A DNA stretch of 64,000 bases from Pyrenochaeta sp. MPI-SDFR-AT-0127 (taxonomy: Eukaryota > Ascomycota > Dothideomycetes > Pleosporales > Cucurbitariaceae), in NCBI GenBank assembly GCA_020747015.1, contig JAGTJM010000006.1, positions 1 to 64,000 on the forward strand, written 5' to 3'. Under the pieces are notes generated by a model. That model did not search any database. It saw only the letters and a list, made by a program, of their open reading frames with translations, and was not told where the DNA came from. Each line of letters starts with the position of its first letter. The first letter of the stretch is position 1. Both the position numbers and the translations under genes were made by a program. Shown here one piece after another: positions 21,476 through 31,980 of this stretch.

Positions 21476-22225
21476 CGTGCGAGGAAATGCCTCTAGGTTT
21501 CTAGGCGATGGCAAGAAAGTTGTAAGGCATGCCTCGAAGGACACATACGTTTTATGGTCATTGCGCTTAATACAGAATTGCCTTCTGACGCCATCCTGCA
21601 AGATAAAACGTTTGCGCAACTATCTGGAGCTGCTGTGGAGCCTCGCGCTGCATCTGTTGTGATAAGACCGGGGTAGCTATCGCGACATCATGGGACCCGA
21701 TGAGCGCATCCCGAGGTGCTGCATTCTTGAACGGCTCAGTGGATTTTAGATGCGTCCCAGGTCGAACCTAAGCAGCGCTAATCTATGGCTGGCGAAATTC
21801 GTGGCATAATAGCTGGCCAAAACTGACCTGCCCCGATTTTCTCTTTTGGCTAGCACCGTATCGTTCATTTCTAAGCAAAATACCATGCGTGTCACGAGAC
21901 TCTCGCCCTATGATCAGCCTCAAGCCTACGCTTAGTAACCAAACAGAGCCATGTTCGCGGTCGGTCTTTGGCTATGTAAACCTTAATGCAGACAGACGGC
22001 ATTAGAGTACCATCTTAGAGAAATCTGTGGAGAATAAGGGTGAACCCTGGGGTAGATGGCAGTTGTAGGGGTTTGCGGAACTATAGCGAGCGAAGGTTCG
22101 CAACGATGTATGTGATTGGGAGGAAGGATGATACTAAGCTTGTTGTCATGAGAAAGATTTCACGATTGGGCTAGGGAGCGGGTATCGACGTTCTCATCCG
22201 GCTAGCGTCTCTAGTCACATGTTTA
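21476..22225. other. intergenic region
   Basis: Between the start of the monooxygenase gene and the 3' end of the DUF6594 gene. No supported gene or repeat. Confidence 0.5.
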
Positions 22226-23151
22226 TCATCCTTTATCTCTATCAAAGTTCCCGCTCACGAACACTACGAGGACTGCCGCATATGCTGCACTCGCCGCAAA
22301 GACTTCCTGCCGCTTCGCACTGGTCAACCCACCCACACTTGCCGCGAAAAGGGTTGTAAGGCTGGCAATCATTCCGAGCTTCGCTTCTGGCTGTTTCAGA
22401 AAATACAAACCCACGATGGCGCCGACCAAGAGTATGGCTGCGACCACCGTAGTGATAGCGATGACAATCCATTTAACATGCGACTCGAGGAAGTGCTGGG
22501 TCGTATCTCGGGGGTCTGGGTATGGCGTTCCTCTAAATGGCCAATGATCACGAAGGAGTCGCGAAAGAGGGTCGGTATCGAGCGGAGGGCGTAGGGCTGC
22601 CAGATCTTTTGCGTCGTCAAGCATGTGCCTAGCACTTCCGCCAACTATCGTGTTTGTGCCTGGCCTCCCAAAAAAGGTGCGGTAGATGTCCAAGACACGA
22701 CTGCTAGGGCGATCGAGCCTGCAGATGCTAGATTGCAAAAGAAGTGCATCGTCTATGCATCGTCAAAATGGATGCAGAGAAATGCTCGAGGCAAGTCCAA
22801 CTTACGATACTCTTTTATCTTGTCTTTCAGTTCCCTTTCCAAGATCATCTTCTCATGCTCCGGATTGCTCGGATCTTTTGCGCGCTCCTCATACGTTTCC
22901 CACCTGGCTAATGATACCAAGACCTCTGGATCACCATTGTTCCTCATCGCATCGTCGAGTCGGTCAATCCTCGGTTCGAGGGAAATGAGTTGGCTCTGCA
23001 AATTCAACAGATTTCGCGCACCCAGTCTATCGAACTTTCGGAAAACGAACGATTCGTTGTCCGGATCGTGAGCGATCCAGGCTGCAAGGCTGGGATACCC
23101 GTCTCGATGTACTCCCTTCTCTGTGTCCGAGTACGCACTCGGTGTTGACAT
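22226..23151 (-). CDS. DUF6594 membrane protein
   Basis: Exons 23151-22806 and 22752-22226 give 290 aa; the intron is 53 nt, and a TAG acceptor restores the family-like EYHDALLLQ junction. The N-terminal part (GYPSLAAWIAHDPDNESFVF, then RKFDRLGARNLLNLQSQL) is typical of DUF6594, as is the central charged coiled-coil-prone region. Three hydrophobic segments lie at the C-terminus: WIVIAITTVVAAILLVGAIV, a Leu/Ala-rich second and AAYAAVLVVFVSG. The family is widespread in Pezizomycotina, often near HET or NACHT genes, but has no established function that I know of. No close partner gene is evident. Confidence 0.88.
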
Positions 23152-23491
23152 CTCATCGTTGCCGTGACGAGGTTTCCTTCAAGGCTCCTGGATGTGGTCA
23201 TATCCAAAACATTTCGTTTGATGGTTGAAGTCACGAGGTTACGAGCTGGAAGCCGAGTTGTATGGCAAGGCAGAATTACCCCGCCGACCAGCAGCACCTG
23301 TCTCTCAGCCTGCAGCGGATCATGCGCATCATATAGCTGAGGAGTCAGGCCGTTCAAGACTATCACATCAAAACCATCAACTCACGCCTGGGGGTCACCG
23401 CGAACGCGCACTATTCTCGGCTACGCACGAGTGACGAACTTACAACCTTCTTTTTGGTCCGGGTAGCTTGTTATTGAACGAGTAGGCTAAA
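23152..23491. other. divergent intergenic region
   Basis: A 340-bp spacer between the divergent DUF6594 and retropepsin-like genes. No clear element. Confidence 0.45.
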
Positions 23492-24983
23492 ATGGCTAAA
23501 AAACGGTATATCTATGTTTGGCGCTGCGTAAGTGAGATAACAAATCATTCCCACAGCCACGTGTGAAATCATCTAACCCATTAGTGCGCCTGCGGATCCT
23601 CGGGCATAAGATTGCAGGATCCCTCGTGTCTGCACTGCGGGACCGCAAGATGTGGAAACTGCCAAACAACGAAAGTCCAGTCCCAGAATCTAGGAACCTC
23701 CGGCTACCCCACTGATGATAAACATACCCTGTCACGAATTACAAACCCACACAGACATTATGAACACTGGATTCCGGCCTATATCAACGGCATCAAGGTT
23801 ACAGCTTTTCCCGACAACTGTTCAGCGCTAAATATAGTTTCCGAAGATTTCACCAACCGGAATAAGCTCATCATCGACCGCACCAAACTTACTACGATTC
23901 ATCTGCCAAACGGGGATACCAAAAAGTCTTCCGGGTCTCTCAAGTCCAAGTTCCGATTCAACAGGGAGAAGACACTCTTCGATCTCGTATTTACTGTCTT
24001 GCCTAACTGCGTTTGCAGTGTAGTCCTCAGCAGCGACTTCCTAAGGGTTACAAAGACTTTCACTACTTACAAGTCACGTATCCAGCGTGGTCGTACCCTT
24101 TCCAGACTACGCCCCCGCGTATGTCTGCAAGGGTCTCCGAAGCAACAAGTCCTGGGATCGATCAATGGCCACTCTGTTTCAGCGTCTCCAGATACTGGGT
24201 CAGATGTGAATGTCATCTCTAAAGGCTATGCTGAATCTATTCAGCTGAAAATTGACACGAACCCCAACGCCATGGAAACTATAGTGTTCATTGATGGCTC
24301 GACTACAACTACATGTGGTATTGTCTACGATGTGGAATGGAAGTTTGGTTCAGCACCAACTCGGGCCGCGTCCGCACTGCAGGCACGCGGAATCTCCCAA
24401 AAATTGGCGAAGAACGTCCTAGATTGGGAATACGGCTCAGATGCAAGGCGAAATTCTGCCTTTATCTGCAACTTCTATGTTTTGGAAAATCTCTGCTGCC
24501 CAATCATCCTAAATGCAGACTTATTGTATGGCACAAACGCTTTCACGGCGTGTGCGGAACATTTCCACGATAACGAGGGAGTTTCCCTAATAGAGGAGCT
24601 AGAAAGTGCAGATGTGTGTGTCATGAAGAAGACACCCAAGCGATGGGGCATCTTCTCGAGGACTAAGACAAGTAGTAAGTTTCAACGCTGTACCTGTCGC
24701 GCTTCAATATTGACACAGCCCAGATTGCCGGCCTCAAAATACTCCGATTTCATCTCGACCAGAAGTTAACGAAGCTCAAATGCGGATGCACGAACTAGAC
24801 CGTATCAATGCTTTGCCATTGCACAAACAAGCTGCAGCACACGAAGCAGAACGACTGCGACAGCGGCAATGGGCTCTGAACAACTCTACGCAGAATTCCC
24901 AGACTGGACCTCAGCAACCAGCTCTTCAGTCTACCCTACCACAAGCAGCTTCGGGCCCTAACGCTCAGATAACATCTTCTTAG
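23492..24983 (+). CDS. protein with tandem retropepsin-like domains
   Basis: Exons 23492-23527, 23585-24674 and 24724-24983 give 461 aa. The N-terminus is a Cys-rich ribbon (CACGSSG...CLHCGTARCGNC) that may bind zinc. Two retropepsin-like half-repeats follow. The first has AYINGIKVTAFPDNCSALNIVS, in which the catalytic DTGS is replaced by DNCS. The second, at about residue 215, has SPDTGSDVNVIS with a normal catalytic triad. Each is followed by hydrophobic strands and a flap-like segment. The C-terminus is a Gln/Arg/Glu-rich helix (RMHELDRINALPLHKQ). There is no reverse transcriptase or integrase, so this is not an intact retroelement. The architecture resembles a Pleosporales family of uncertain role. 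The first exon is only 36 nt and the weakest part of the model. Confidence 0.75.
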
Positions 24984-25806
24984 ACTGATGCGACACTATT
25001 TCACTGCCCGGCCAGTTCGAATCGGAAGATCGGCGCATGTCACTCACGGTATGTCTAACCATTTTGGGTTCTAAATCATGTCGCCTTGAAGCTGGCTCTA
25101 ATAACTCTCGATGAGAAAAGGAATGAGAAAGGTGAGATTACTATTATCTTGATTGAAGATGGTTTCTGTACGACATTACGATCTCCTGACCGTTAACACA
25201 ACGTTGTACCGAAATGTCCAATATCATACTTGTACTTTCTTTATTCCGCCAGCCGCAACTTATTTTATATGTCCTTTGCACCTTCTTTTATCTTACTTTT
25301 TCCTATTAATGTCGCCCTTGAAGGTTGCTTTAGGCTCTAATCTACGTACCTAACCTCGTTGCCCTCCATCAGCTACATGATTGCGGTGTATCTAAAGTGA
25401 GATTTTTCACAAGGGCTTTGGTGAGATTTGTAGAGTGATAAGGCTGCAAGAGAGATTGTTGATGGACTCATCGCGAGACACTTTTCAAAATAACAAATAG
25501 TTACTGTGCGAAAGTAGGACGATTAAGTCTAGAAACTGCCTTCAAGCAGAGACATGCGCAGCTAGAGCAATGAAATGTCATCTTAGGCAAGGGAAGATGA
25601 GTGATCCAAGCTGAGACTCTGCGTCTTGCTGTATACCGTGTCTCTGTTAAGAGAAGACCTGTGTTGAGGAAATAGATAATGCCTTCTGCTCAAACAAAAA
25701 CTAGCTAAGCTACTACGGCTTGGTTTCGTCCGATGACCACTGTGCTTGGATGGTATCTAAGATGACCACCCTGTGCACCAGCACACTACGTTGCCAAAAT
25801 CAAGCT
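24984..25806. other. convergent intergenic region
   Basis: Between the 3' ends of the retropepsin-like and F-box-like genes. AT-rich in parts; nothing supported. Confidence 0.5.
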
Positions 25807-27072
25807 CTACTCGCCAGTCATCTCATTGTTCATCTCCCTCTGATAGCGGAGCCAGATAGCGCACTCTCGAGGAGGCTTCTCTTGCGTATACGCAGGGTCA
25901 TGCTCTAACTGGTAGAGAAAGTCCTCTTCTATATTTTTGCGCTGCTCACTACCTTCTTCACCCCACTGCAATCGCAATCTAGCTGTGTCGTCTGCGATTT
26001 CTTGATTCGTGCGAGCCAGTCGAGCATCATGCTCCGAAAATAACGCCTCTAGAGTCTCGTTTGGGGGTTTTAGTTCTATGGTGTGATTAACATCGCTTGC
26101 ATGGAGCGCCCATGCCCGCGGTGTCTCGAATCTGAAATCGCACTCTGAAACGGGGCAGACAAACGGTGCCTGCGGGTTCTTTGTATAGTATGCCTCTATA
26201 GCCTGGATGAGCAGCAGCGATCGAGCGCTGTATAGATAGCAAAGGCATTGCCAATTGTAGTCAAGACGAATGAACGCCCCTACAGGTCCATAGAATGTTC
26301 TAGCAGGTGGTAGCACGCTTTGTGTTGTATCGCCGAAACTGTCGACAAGCTCCCATGTGGCTGGTTGATTGTGATCGGGCCAGACTTGATGCCAGAGACT
26401 TTTCCTCAGCAGGTGGCGGCAGCCTGCCTCCTTCTGGAGGCATGAGGTGGACGCGAGAATTCTAGCAGGACATCTCTCGGCCAACATGGTGAGTCCGGCA
26501 GGTGCTGCTTCTCCTGCGTCTATGTTACCGAAATTTTTCAAGACAACATCTGTCGCGCAAGGCAGGCAGCGTTGAAATGTCTGCCAGAAAGCGTCTGCTT
26601 GTCGCTCCGCTACTTCCGTAGTAGGCACTCTTGTCCACTTAAGTTTGCCGTCTCCCCAGCTATTGTGCTTAAAAGGTCCTCCAGAACCAAAGTTCACCTC
26701 GATGTGTTTCATTTGGGCCAAGGCGTCTATGGCGTAAAGTGTGTGGCCAGAGAACCCTCCAGCCTGCAGCCATGCGCCATGTACAACATATCGCGAGCCA
26801 GGATCAGACCAGAACAGCTTTCGGGCCTCGTCTCGTACGGCAGAAGAGACGTGCATAAGCTGGAAAAGCGTCGCGCTGTTACAGAAGCCGAGGATACGCA
26901 GCTGGAGCTCTGTGGGCAGTTGCAGAAACTGCGGGAAGAAAGCTTCCAGCTGGCACGTCTGTTCTGGCTGAACATGCTCCTGGAAAGGGACATAAGTTTC
27001 ACCCGGAAAGCTTGCATATAAATTCCAGTTCAGCGGGTCGGTACATGGGTATTGAGAGGGGAATCGAGCCAT
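25807..27072 (-). CDS. F-box-like protein with a C2H2-type finger
   Basis: Intronless 421-aa frame. At residues 45-75, FLQLPTELQLRILGF followed by LFQLMHVSSAVRDEARKLFW has the LP.E...I pattern of an F-box and the downstream pattern of the fungal 2EXR/F-box-like family. Such proteins may be SCF ubiquitin-ligase substrate receptors. The middle has no known domain. Near residue 310 a C2H2-like finger is visible (CPVSECDFRFETPRAWALH with a second His six residues later). The C-terminus is charged and helical. The neighbours give no clue to function. Assignment of the F-box is moderate; substrate unknown. Confidence 0.8.
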   Translation of the reverse strand: MARFPSQYPCTDPLNWNLYASFPGETYVPFQEHVQPEQTCQLEAFFPQFLQLPTELQLRILGFCNSATLFQLMHVSSAVRDEARKLFWSDPGSRYVVHGAWLQAGGFSGHTLYAIDALAQMKHIEVNFGSGGPFKHNSWGDGKLKWTRVPTTEVAERQADAFWQTFQRCLPCATDVVLKNFGNIDAGEAAPAGLTMLAERCPARILASTSCLQKEAGCRHLLRKSLWHQVWPDHNQPATWELVDSFGDTTQSVLPPARTFYGPVGAFIRLDYNWQCLCYLYSARSLLLIQAIEAYYTKNPQAPFVCPVSECDFRFETPRAWALHASDVNHTIELKPPNETLEALFSEHDARLARTNQEIADDTARLRLQWGEEGSEQRKNIEEDFLYQLEHDPAYTQEKPPRECAIWLRYQREMNNEMTGE

Positions 27073-28133
27073 ATTTTAGCAGAAGGGGCTTTGAGGCAAT
27101 CGACAAGTGCGAGTAGGCCCTGGAAATTATGGTCTGCTGCAAATTGTAGCGTGGTGGACTGAACTGAGCGAAAGATATAGACGCGTGGACTATTACTGAG
27201 TAGAAGTTGCGCAGAGGAGCATGAGCTTTATACGCGTCCACGGCTAGCGTTATCGCAGCTGGCAATTCAGTCTGACATATCCTTGATCAGGAGAAGCTTA
27301 GCGGATGGCACAAAGGAAGGTGTGGATTTCACAAACGTGCGTAGCCGACACCGCAGCGCGCCAAGATTCTCCGACGTTATAACATCAGATCCCTGAACCT
27401 ACTGATAGACGCTCTGTGCACACAACAGGCAGCAGCAAAACTGAGACCGAAGGCGTGGACGGCGAACTGCAGTCGAAAGGCGAGGGCCTTTGCCGCCGAA
27501 AAGCGACGTCGGGCGACTCTGTGTTTCTGTGCCCCTCGATGTCCTTGCGTAAGGCTGTTTTCCGTGCTGTGGGGCATGGAACAGACTACGTTGCATGCAT
27601 CCCTCTTGTAGCAAAGGGTTAACGGAGAAATGGAAGTCATTCATTCCGATACTTTGTGACAAAAGAGAATAGGTGTGTCTCCGTGCCACTATTCTGGCGC
27701 AAGGCTCTTTCCCCTGCTTCAGGGCATGGAACAGCTGTATTGGACTACCTACAACCCTCCTGCGGCGAGATTCTATATCAAGAAATTCAACCACACATCC
27801 TCCTGCGTTGTGCTAAAAGAGTATTACCGTGTCTCTGTGCCACTTTCGTAAAGCAAAGCCTCCAGCCGGGCATGGAACGGACTGCTGTAAGATGTAGATG
27901 TCCCTCCGGCGGCGGCGTTTCTGCGAAAGAGCCGGTAGCTGCGCGTTCCTATGCTTTGTTCCAAAAGAATATTTCGTATGTGTATATATTTCAGCGTACT
28001 CCTTGTCTTCCTCGACCACCTCTCTACACAGTTTCTCATACATCCTTATTCCTATCTTCAATCAGCTTACCCTATCGATTGATCTTCGTATCTTTGCAAT
28101 CTACCCTCTCAAAAAGCATCAAGTCTATCTATC
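27073..28133. other. repeat-bearing promoter region of the 28134 secreted-protein gene
   Basis: Contains the degenerate 150-bp tandem repeat described separately (27480-27950) and otherwise no supported gene. The last 150 nt before the ATG are pyrimidine-rich, typical of a fungal transcription start region. Confidence 0.5.
27480..27950. repeat. three degenerate ~150-bp tandem repeat units
   Basis: The string GGGCATGGAAC recurs at about 27572, 27722 and 27868, and GTGTYTCYGTGCC recurs at 27521, 27675 and 27829. Both have spacings near 150 bp (150/146 and 154/154). Between them each unit repeats a CGYAARGC... block, and the units end in a CCCTCC/CCCTCTTG block near GCGGCGA. Units have diverged by substitutions and small indels, so this is an old duplication. 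Confidence 0.75.
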
Positions 28134-28862
28134 ATGTACCTCAACTTCGCAAATGCGCTCGTTAGCCTTCTTGCTTTCAGCCAGGCGCCATGGGCGGCGC
28201 AGGCCTATCCGAAGCAGCATAATGACCTACCGGCCCACATCGAACCGACCCAAGAAGCAGGCTTTAAGAGCTATGGTATCAACGTAGCAACAGCTTCATA
28301 CTCCAAACGTGCTCCATCTCCACCGCTTACCAACTGGGGCCAGTACCCTGGCACCACCTGGTCTGGTTTCGTAAAAGAGCCAGCGAACTCAGGGTGGACT
28401 GAGGACACGATTGACGAATACGCAGTACTGGCATGGCGCGAGACGCAGAGCACCGCAAGAAAGGAGCCCACAATAGTGGCAGCACTGTGGGTCCGAGGAA
28501 AAGGGGTTTACTTGGGAAGTGTACCCAGAGGGCAAAACGGGCAGTTTTCAGCGCAAGCTGCGCTGGATAGTTTGCTTCGTTCCCAAGCACCGATTTTGTG
28601 GAGTGTTGTAAATGAAAGGAAGATATTGGCCGGGCGAAACAAGTGGCACGCGGAAGACATGGCAATGTATGTGTACGAAAGAGAGGAGAAACCTCAGGGG
28701 CCCGGGTATCCGCCAAACAGCTACATGGTTGTTTATGGGCAGTACGACAAGCAGGATAAAGCGGGACCAAAGGACCCTTGTGGTTCAAGCGGTGACAGCG
28801 CAAAGATTCGGCCCTCTTGTAGCGATGTTCTGCACGCTCTGCACATTGAATCTGCGATGTAG
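28134..28862 (+). CDS. secreted deaminase-like protein (candidate effector)
   Basis: Intronless 242-aa frame. Residues 1-24 form a signal peptide (cleavage near AQA-YPK). SYSKR at 55-59 is a likely Kex2 site, so mature protein may begin at Ala60. The C-terminal half has the element order of the cytidine-deaminase fold: a beta-hairpin around IVAALWVRGKGVYLGSV (114-130), a helix, then WHAEDMAMYV with an HAE zinc/proton-shuttle motif (H172, E174). A strand SYMVVYGQYD follows, then PC (C216) and a second Cys (C229) that could complete the zinc site. The spacing between the two Cys is longer than the usual PCxxC. Secreted deaminases occur among fungal and bacterial effectors and toxins. Deaminase activity is an inference from motifs; substrate unknown. 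Confidence 0.72.
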   Translation: MYLNFANALVSLLAFSQAPWAAQAYPKQHNDLPAHIEPTQEAGFKSYGINVATASYSKRAPSPPLTNWGQYPGTTWSGFVKEPANSGWTEDTIDEYAVLAWRETQSTARKEPTIVAALWVRGKGVYLGSVPRGQNGQFSAQAALDSLLRSQAPILWSVVNERKILAGRNKWHAEDMAMYVYEREEKPQGPGYPPNSYMVVYGQYDKQDKAGPKDPCGSSGDSAKIRPSCSDVLHALHIESAM

Positions 28863-29904
28863 ACAGGTCTTTCGCGGATGTCTCTCTGACGCGTCGTAGC
28901 TATTCCTTTTGTGGATGCTTAAATATGTGCTGTAGCCATTTCCTTATGACTGAAGCTTTGAATTATGCGACAAAGCTTCTCCCTTTGTGGGGTTTGCTAT
29001 ATGTATACTGCTTAGATTAGCAATGTCACTCGTTCGTCTCTTGCTATACGATCGGTAATCCTCTATCACTATCCACTTGACTATACGAAATGAGGCACTG
29101 GATCTCCATGCTCATGACCGGGACCAATTTCGTGATAACTTTTTTTGGAAAGGCGGTAGGGCTCGCAACGTCCATCACGCCTCATAGATCTCACATGTCC
29201 ATTTCTCGATTTGACCTTGCAGTCCTAGGTGAATCGTGATCTCAGCCTGAGATATGCTCTTGCATTAAGAATACGGCGTCTATTTCAAGGCAGACTGTTG
29301 GGTACCGAAGTATACCTCGCCTCTCTTCGTGTGCTGAGAGTTTCTTGCACATCATTGCCTCTCCGTGTGTGGTGGTGCAGGGCACCTGCGATCAACCATA
29401 TACCTACGCCACCGCCTCATACATTAGTATGTTTGCATGTTACCTAGGGCACTGACACTGTCTCGGAAGTGACTGCAACAATAGCGGAAGTCCTTTCAGT
29501 ATATATGGATAGATTGCGGCGTGTGAGACAGGGAGAGGCGTCAATCCAGAAGTGTGTTAAAGTTACGGCATACGAAGGAAGGTGCGACAGTAGCCTCGTG
29601 GCGCAAGCAGTGCGGTAAGCGTGAGGAAGCTGCAAGCAAACTCGAAGGACACGTAAGTTAGATGCTTGCTTGAGTTGCCGTAGACCATTGAAATGACTTG
29701 ATTTACGTGTATAAAGAGCCATAGAGCAGGCTACAATGCTCCGTAGACAGCAACCAAACTTTCTACTCTTTAGCACAATACACAATCATTCAACACAGAT
29801 CTACTTGACTTCAACCCCAAGATACACGCATAAGACACCACATCAGCCCCGCCCTTAAAATTATCCTACCCTTCTCGAGCTGAGACCTGAGTCCTCAGCC
29901 CAGC
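28863..29904. other. intergenic region
   Basis: Between two secreted-protein genes on the same strand. Only short unsupported frames. Confidence 0.5.
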
Positions 29905-30738
29905 ATGAAGGTTGTAACCGCGATCTTTGGAACGGCACTCGTTACTGTCGCCACTATCGCCACCGCAATTCCCTTCGACGTCCGTACAGCACAATCAAAC
30001 GCTAACTTGTCGCCTTTTGCACAATGCATCCGGCAGAAATATCCCAACTATCCTGGCGTCAACAATGTTGATCGGAAAGCTGTCCATGAATGTCTCAATC
30101 CCCAACAGCCACCTGCACTCGCGAGGCGCGAGATAGCAAACACTAGCGCCGCCGATGGCCCTGCGGAGAATGAGCTAATCTACGAGCCTCAGGAGCTTCA
30201 GGCTCGCGAATTCGTTGACAATGTCATGGCAGCTGGGAAAAAGCTATTCCTCGAACAAAACCCGCATTGCAATATTCCCGAGGTTCCAAACAACTTCCTG
30301 TTTGTCAAAGAGATAATGGCAAAGACTGAGGAATGGTGCGAAAGGATCAAGGTCGATATGGAGGTTTACGGTGTAGCCGAGAACGGAGGTACAGGGCTTT
30401 TCGCAGCCTTACTCCCCTTTGGCCACGACAAGCGAGGTCATCAGCTCAAGGACAAAGTCGAGGTTGGCCTCCAGTTGGCCATTACTCTAGCACCACCATC
30501 TGTCGGGCAAACACTCGAGACCACCAAAGCTATTGCAAGAGGCGTCTATGACCTTTGCAATGATGGTATTGAACGAATTCTGACAAAAGGATCTGGTTGC
30601 ACGCAAGAGATCAAGTATTACCGCCCAAGCAAGGCCAAGCACTATACCGATGATGCTGCTCGAAGCGGCCAGGTGGCTCTATTTTGGGGTGATACGGACA
30701 CCACGATCGGGAAACTCGTACTCGACGTCTTCAACTAA
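29905..30738 (+). CDS. secreted protein of unknown function
   Basis: Intronless 277-aa frame with a signal peptide of about 21 residues (VTVATIATA-IP). LARRE at about residues 72-76 is a possible Kex2 processing site. The region before it contains two Cys (QCIRQKYPNY, HECLNP) and the mature part four more (PHCNI, EWCERI, DLCNDG, SGCTQE). No domain is recognised. It follows the deaminase-like secreted gene by 1 kb in the same orientation, and both have a signal peptide plus dibasic-site layout, so they may form a small secreted-protein locus. Effector role is only a possibility. Confidence 0.78.
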   Translation: MKVVTAIFGTALVTVATIATAIPFDVRTAQSNANLSPFAQCIRQKYPNYPGVNNVDRKAVHECLNPQQPPALARREIANTSAADGPAENELIYEPQELQAREFVDNVMAAGKKLFLEQNPHCNIPEVPNNFLFVKEIMAKTEEWCERIKVDMEVYGVAENGGTGLFAALLPFGHDKRGHQLKDKVEVGLQLAITLAPPSVGQTLETTKAIARGVYDLCNDGIERILTKGSGCTQEIKYYRPSKAKHYTDDAARSGQVALFWGDTDTTIGKLVLDVFN

Positions 30739-31980
30739 CAGGACTAAGATGAGAGCGTCGACGGTTTTGTTTTTCAAAGTGTGCAATGACGAGGAAGAAT
30801 AGCTTTGGAAGAAGTTTTGATTCGTGAAAGTTTCTCAAACAATGGCTTTTCCGCTGAGATTCTGGCATACTTCGAAGTGGACGTATGATTTTTGCTGATA
30901 CGATGGCTTTGGAAGCCTGATCACTCGTTTGGTTTCTTGAATTATTTCTGGTTTTCGTGGGGGATTTCTTTTTTGGTTCCACTTATACTACTGTCCTTAC
31001 CAAGTCTCGTCTACAATACATCGCTGTTTTCCCTATACGCAAAAAGGTCTTCACGTTTTGTGCCGACCTTAAATTGGCAGTGCCAACCCACTATGACGAT
31101 GTCCCTTGAATCCAGCCGCTATATAACCTTACTTCAGAGACTCCGCTTCCGAGATCTATATCGTGGTCCCTCGTTGGCAATTACTTCTCGTTATCACCCA
31201 CATCGATGCTGGATCTGCATTGACCTCTTAGCGTGATGAGACCTCGAGAAGAGAAAGGTCAACCGCGCTCTACAAAGGTATATATCCAGTAAGTCTGTAA
31301 TTAATGAGGAAACAGACAATTCTGATGTCCGAAGTCTGTTGAACAGTGACTCTTTTGCTGGACTTTGGTTGCACTTTTGGGCGGGAATAGGCAAACAAAG
31401 GAAATGGGCTTCCAGAGCAATACGTGTAGCGCAAATAAACTGGTTATACCTGTCTAGCTTTCCCGCCTAGTCCGCCAAGAACAAGGGCAGAACCTACCAT
31501 CATATGAAGCACAGCACAGGTTGCGCGTTGGTCGGTCTATCGTCAAACGATCTGGCATGCGTGCGACTACTTACAGTAGTCCCTTTCCCTATCAAACTGA
31601 TTCGGGGTTAGCCACATGCCCGGCATATCTGATAGCGGTAAGCCGGCGGGGGCTACCCGATCCTCAACGCGTCATTCTCCTTGTGTTTGTACCGCGCACC
31701 TGTTATGCTATACTTTCTTCTCGCCATAAATTTTGAATTATTTTCTTCTCCTGATTCACTTCTGCTAACACTTTGCTGTTATCACATCTATGTTCAGCTC
31801 ACGGCAGCGGGGATAGACTCGGAGGCTTTTCCGAGATTAAGAGTTGGAACCAACATTAATATTAAACAATCAAGTTCTATTCTAGAACCGATTCTTCAGA
31901 CCCCCAACAATACAAATAGCTTGGTTTCCAGAGTACCTCCAAGCACTTTTAAACCTCTTGCGATCCCAGCTGCGGCGAAC
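30739..31980. other. intergenic region
   Basis: Upstream of the alcohol dehydrogenase gene. No domain-bearing frame; AT-rich around 30890-31010. Confidence 0.5.

Noticed and set aside
23492..24983. Retrotransposon fragment
   Set aside because: Although retropepsin-like, the gene has introns, no reverse transcriptase, integrase or LTRs, and looks like a host gene.
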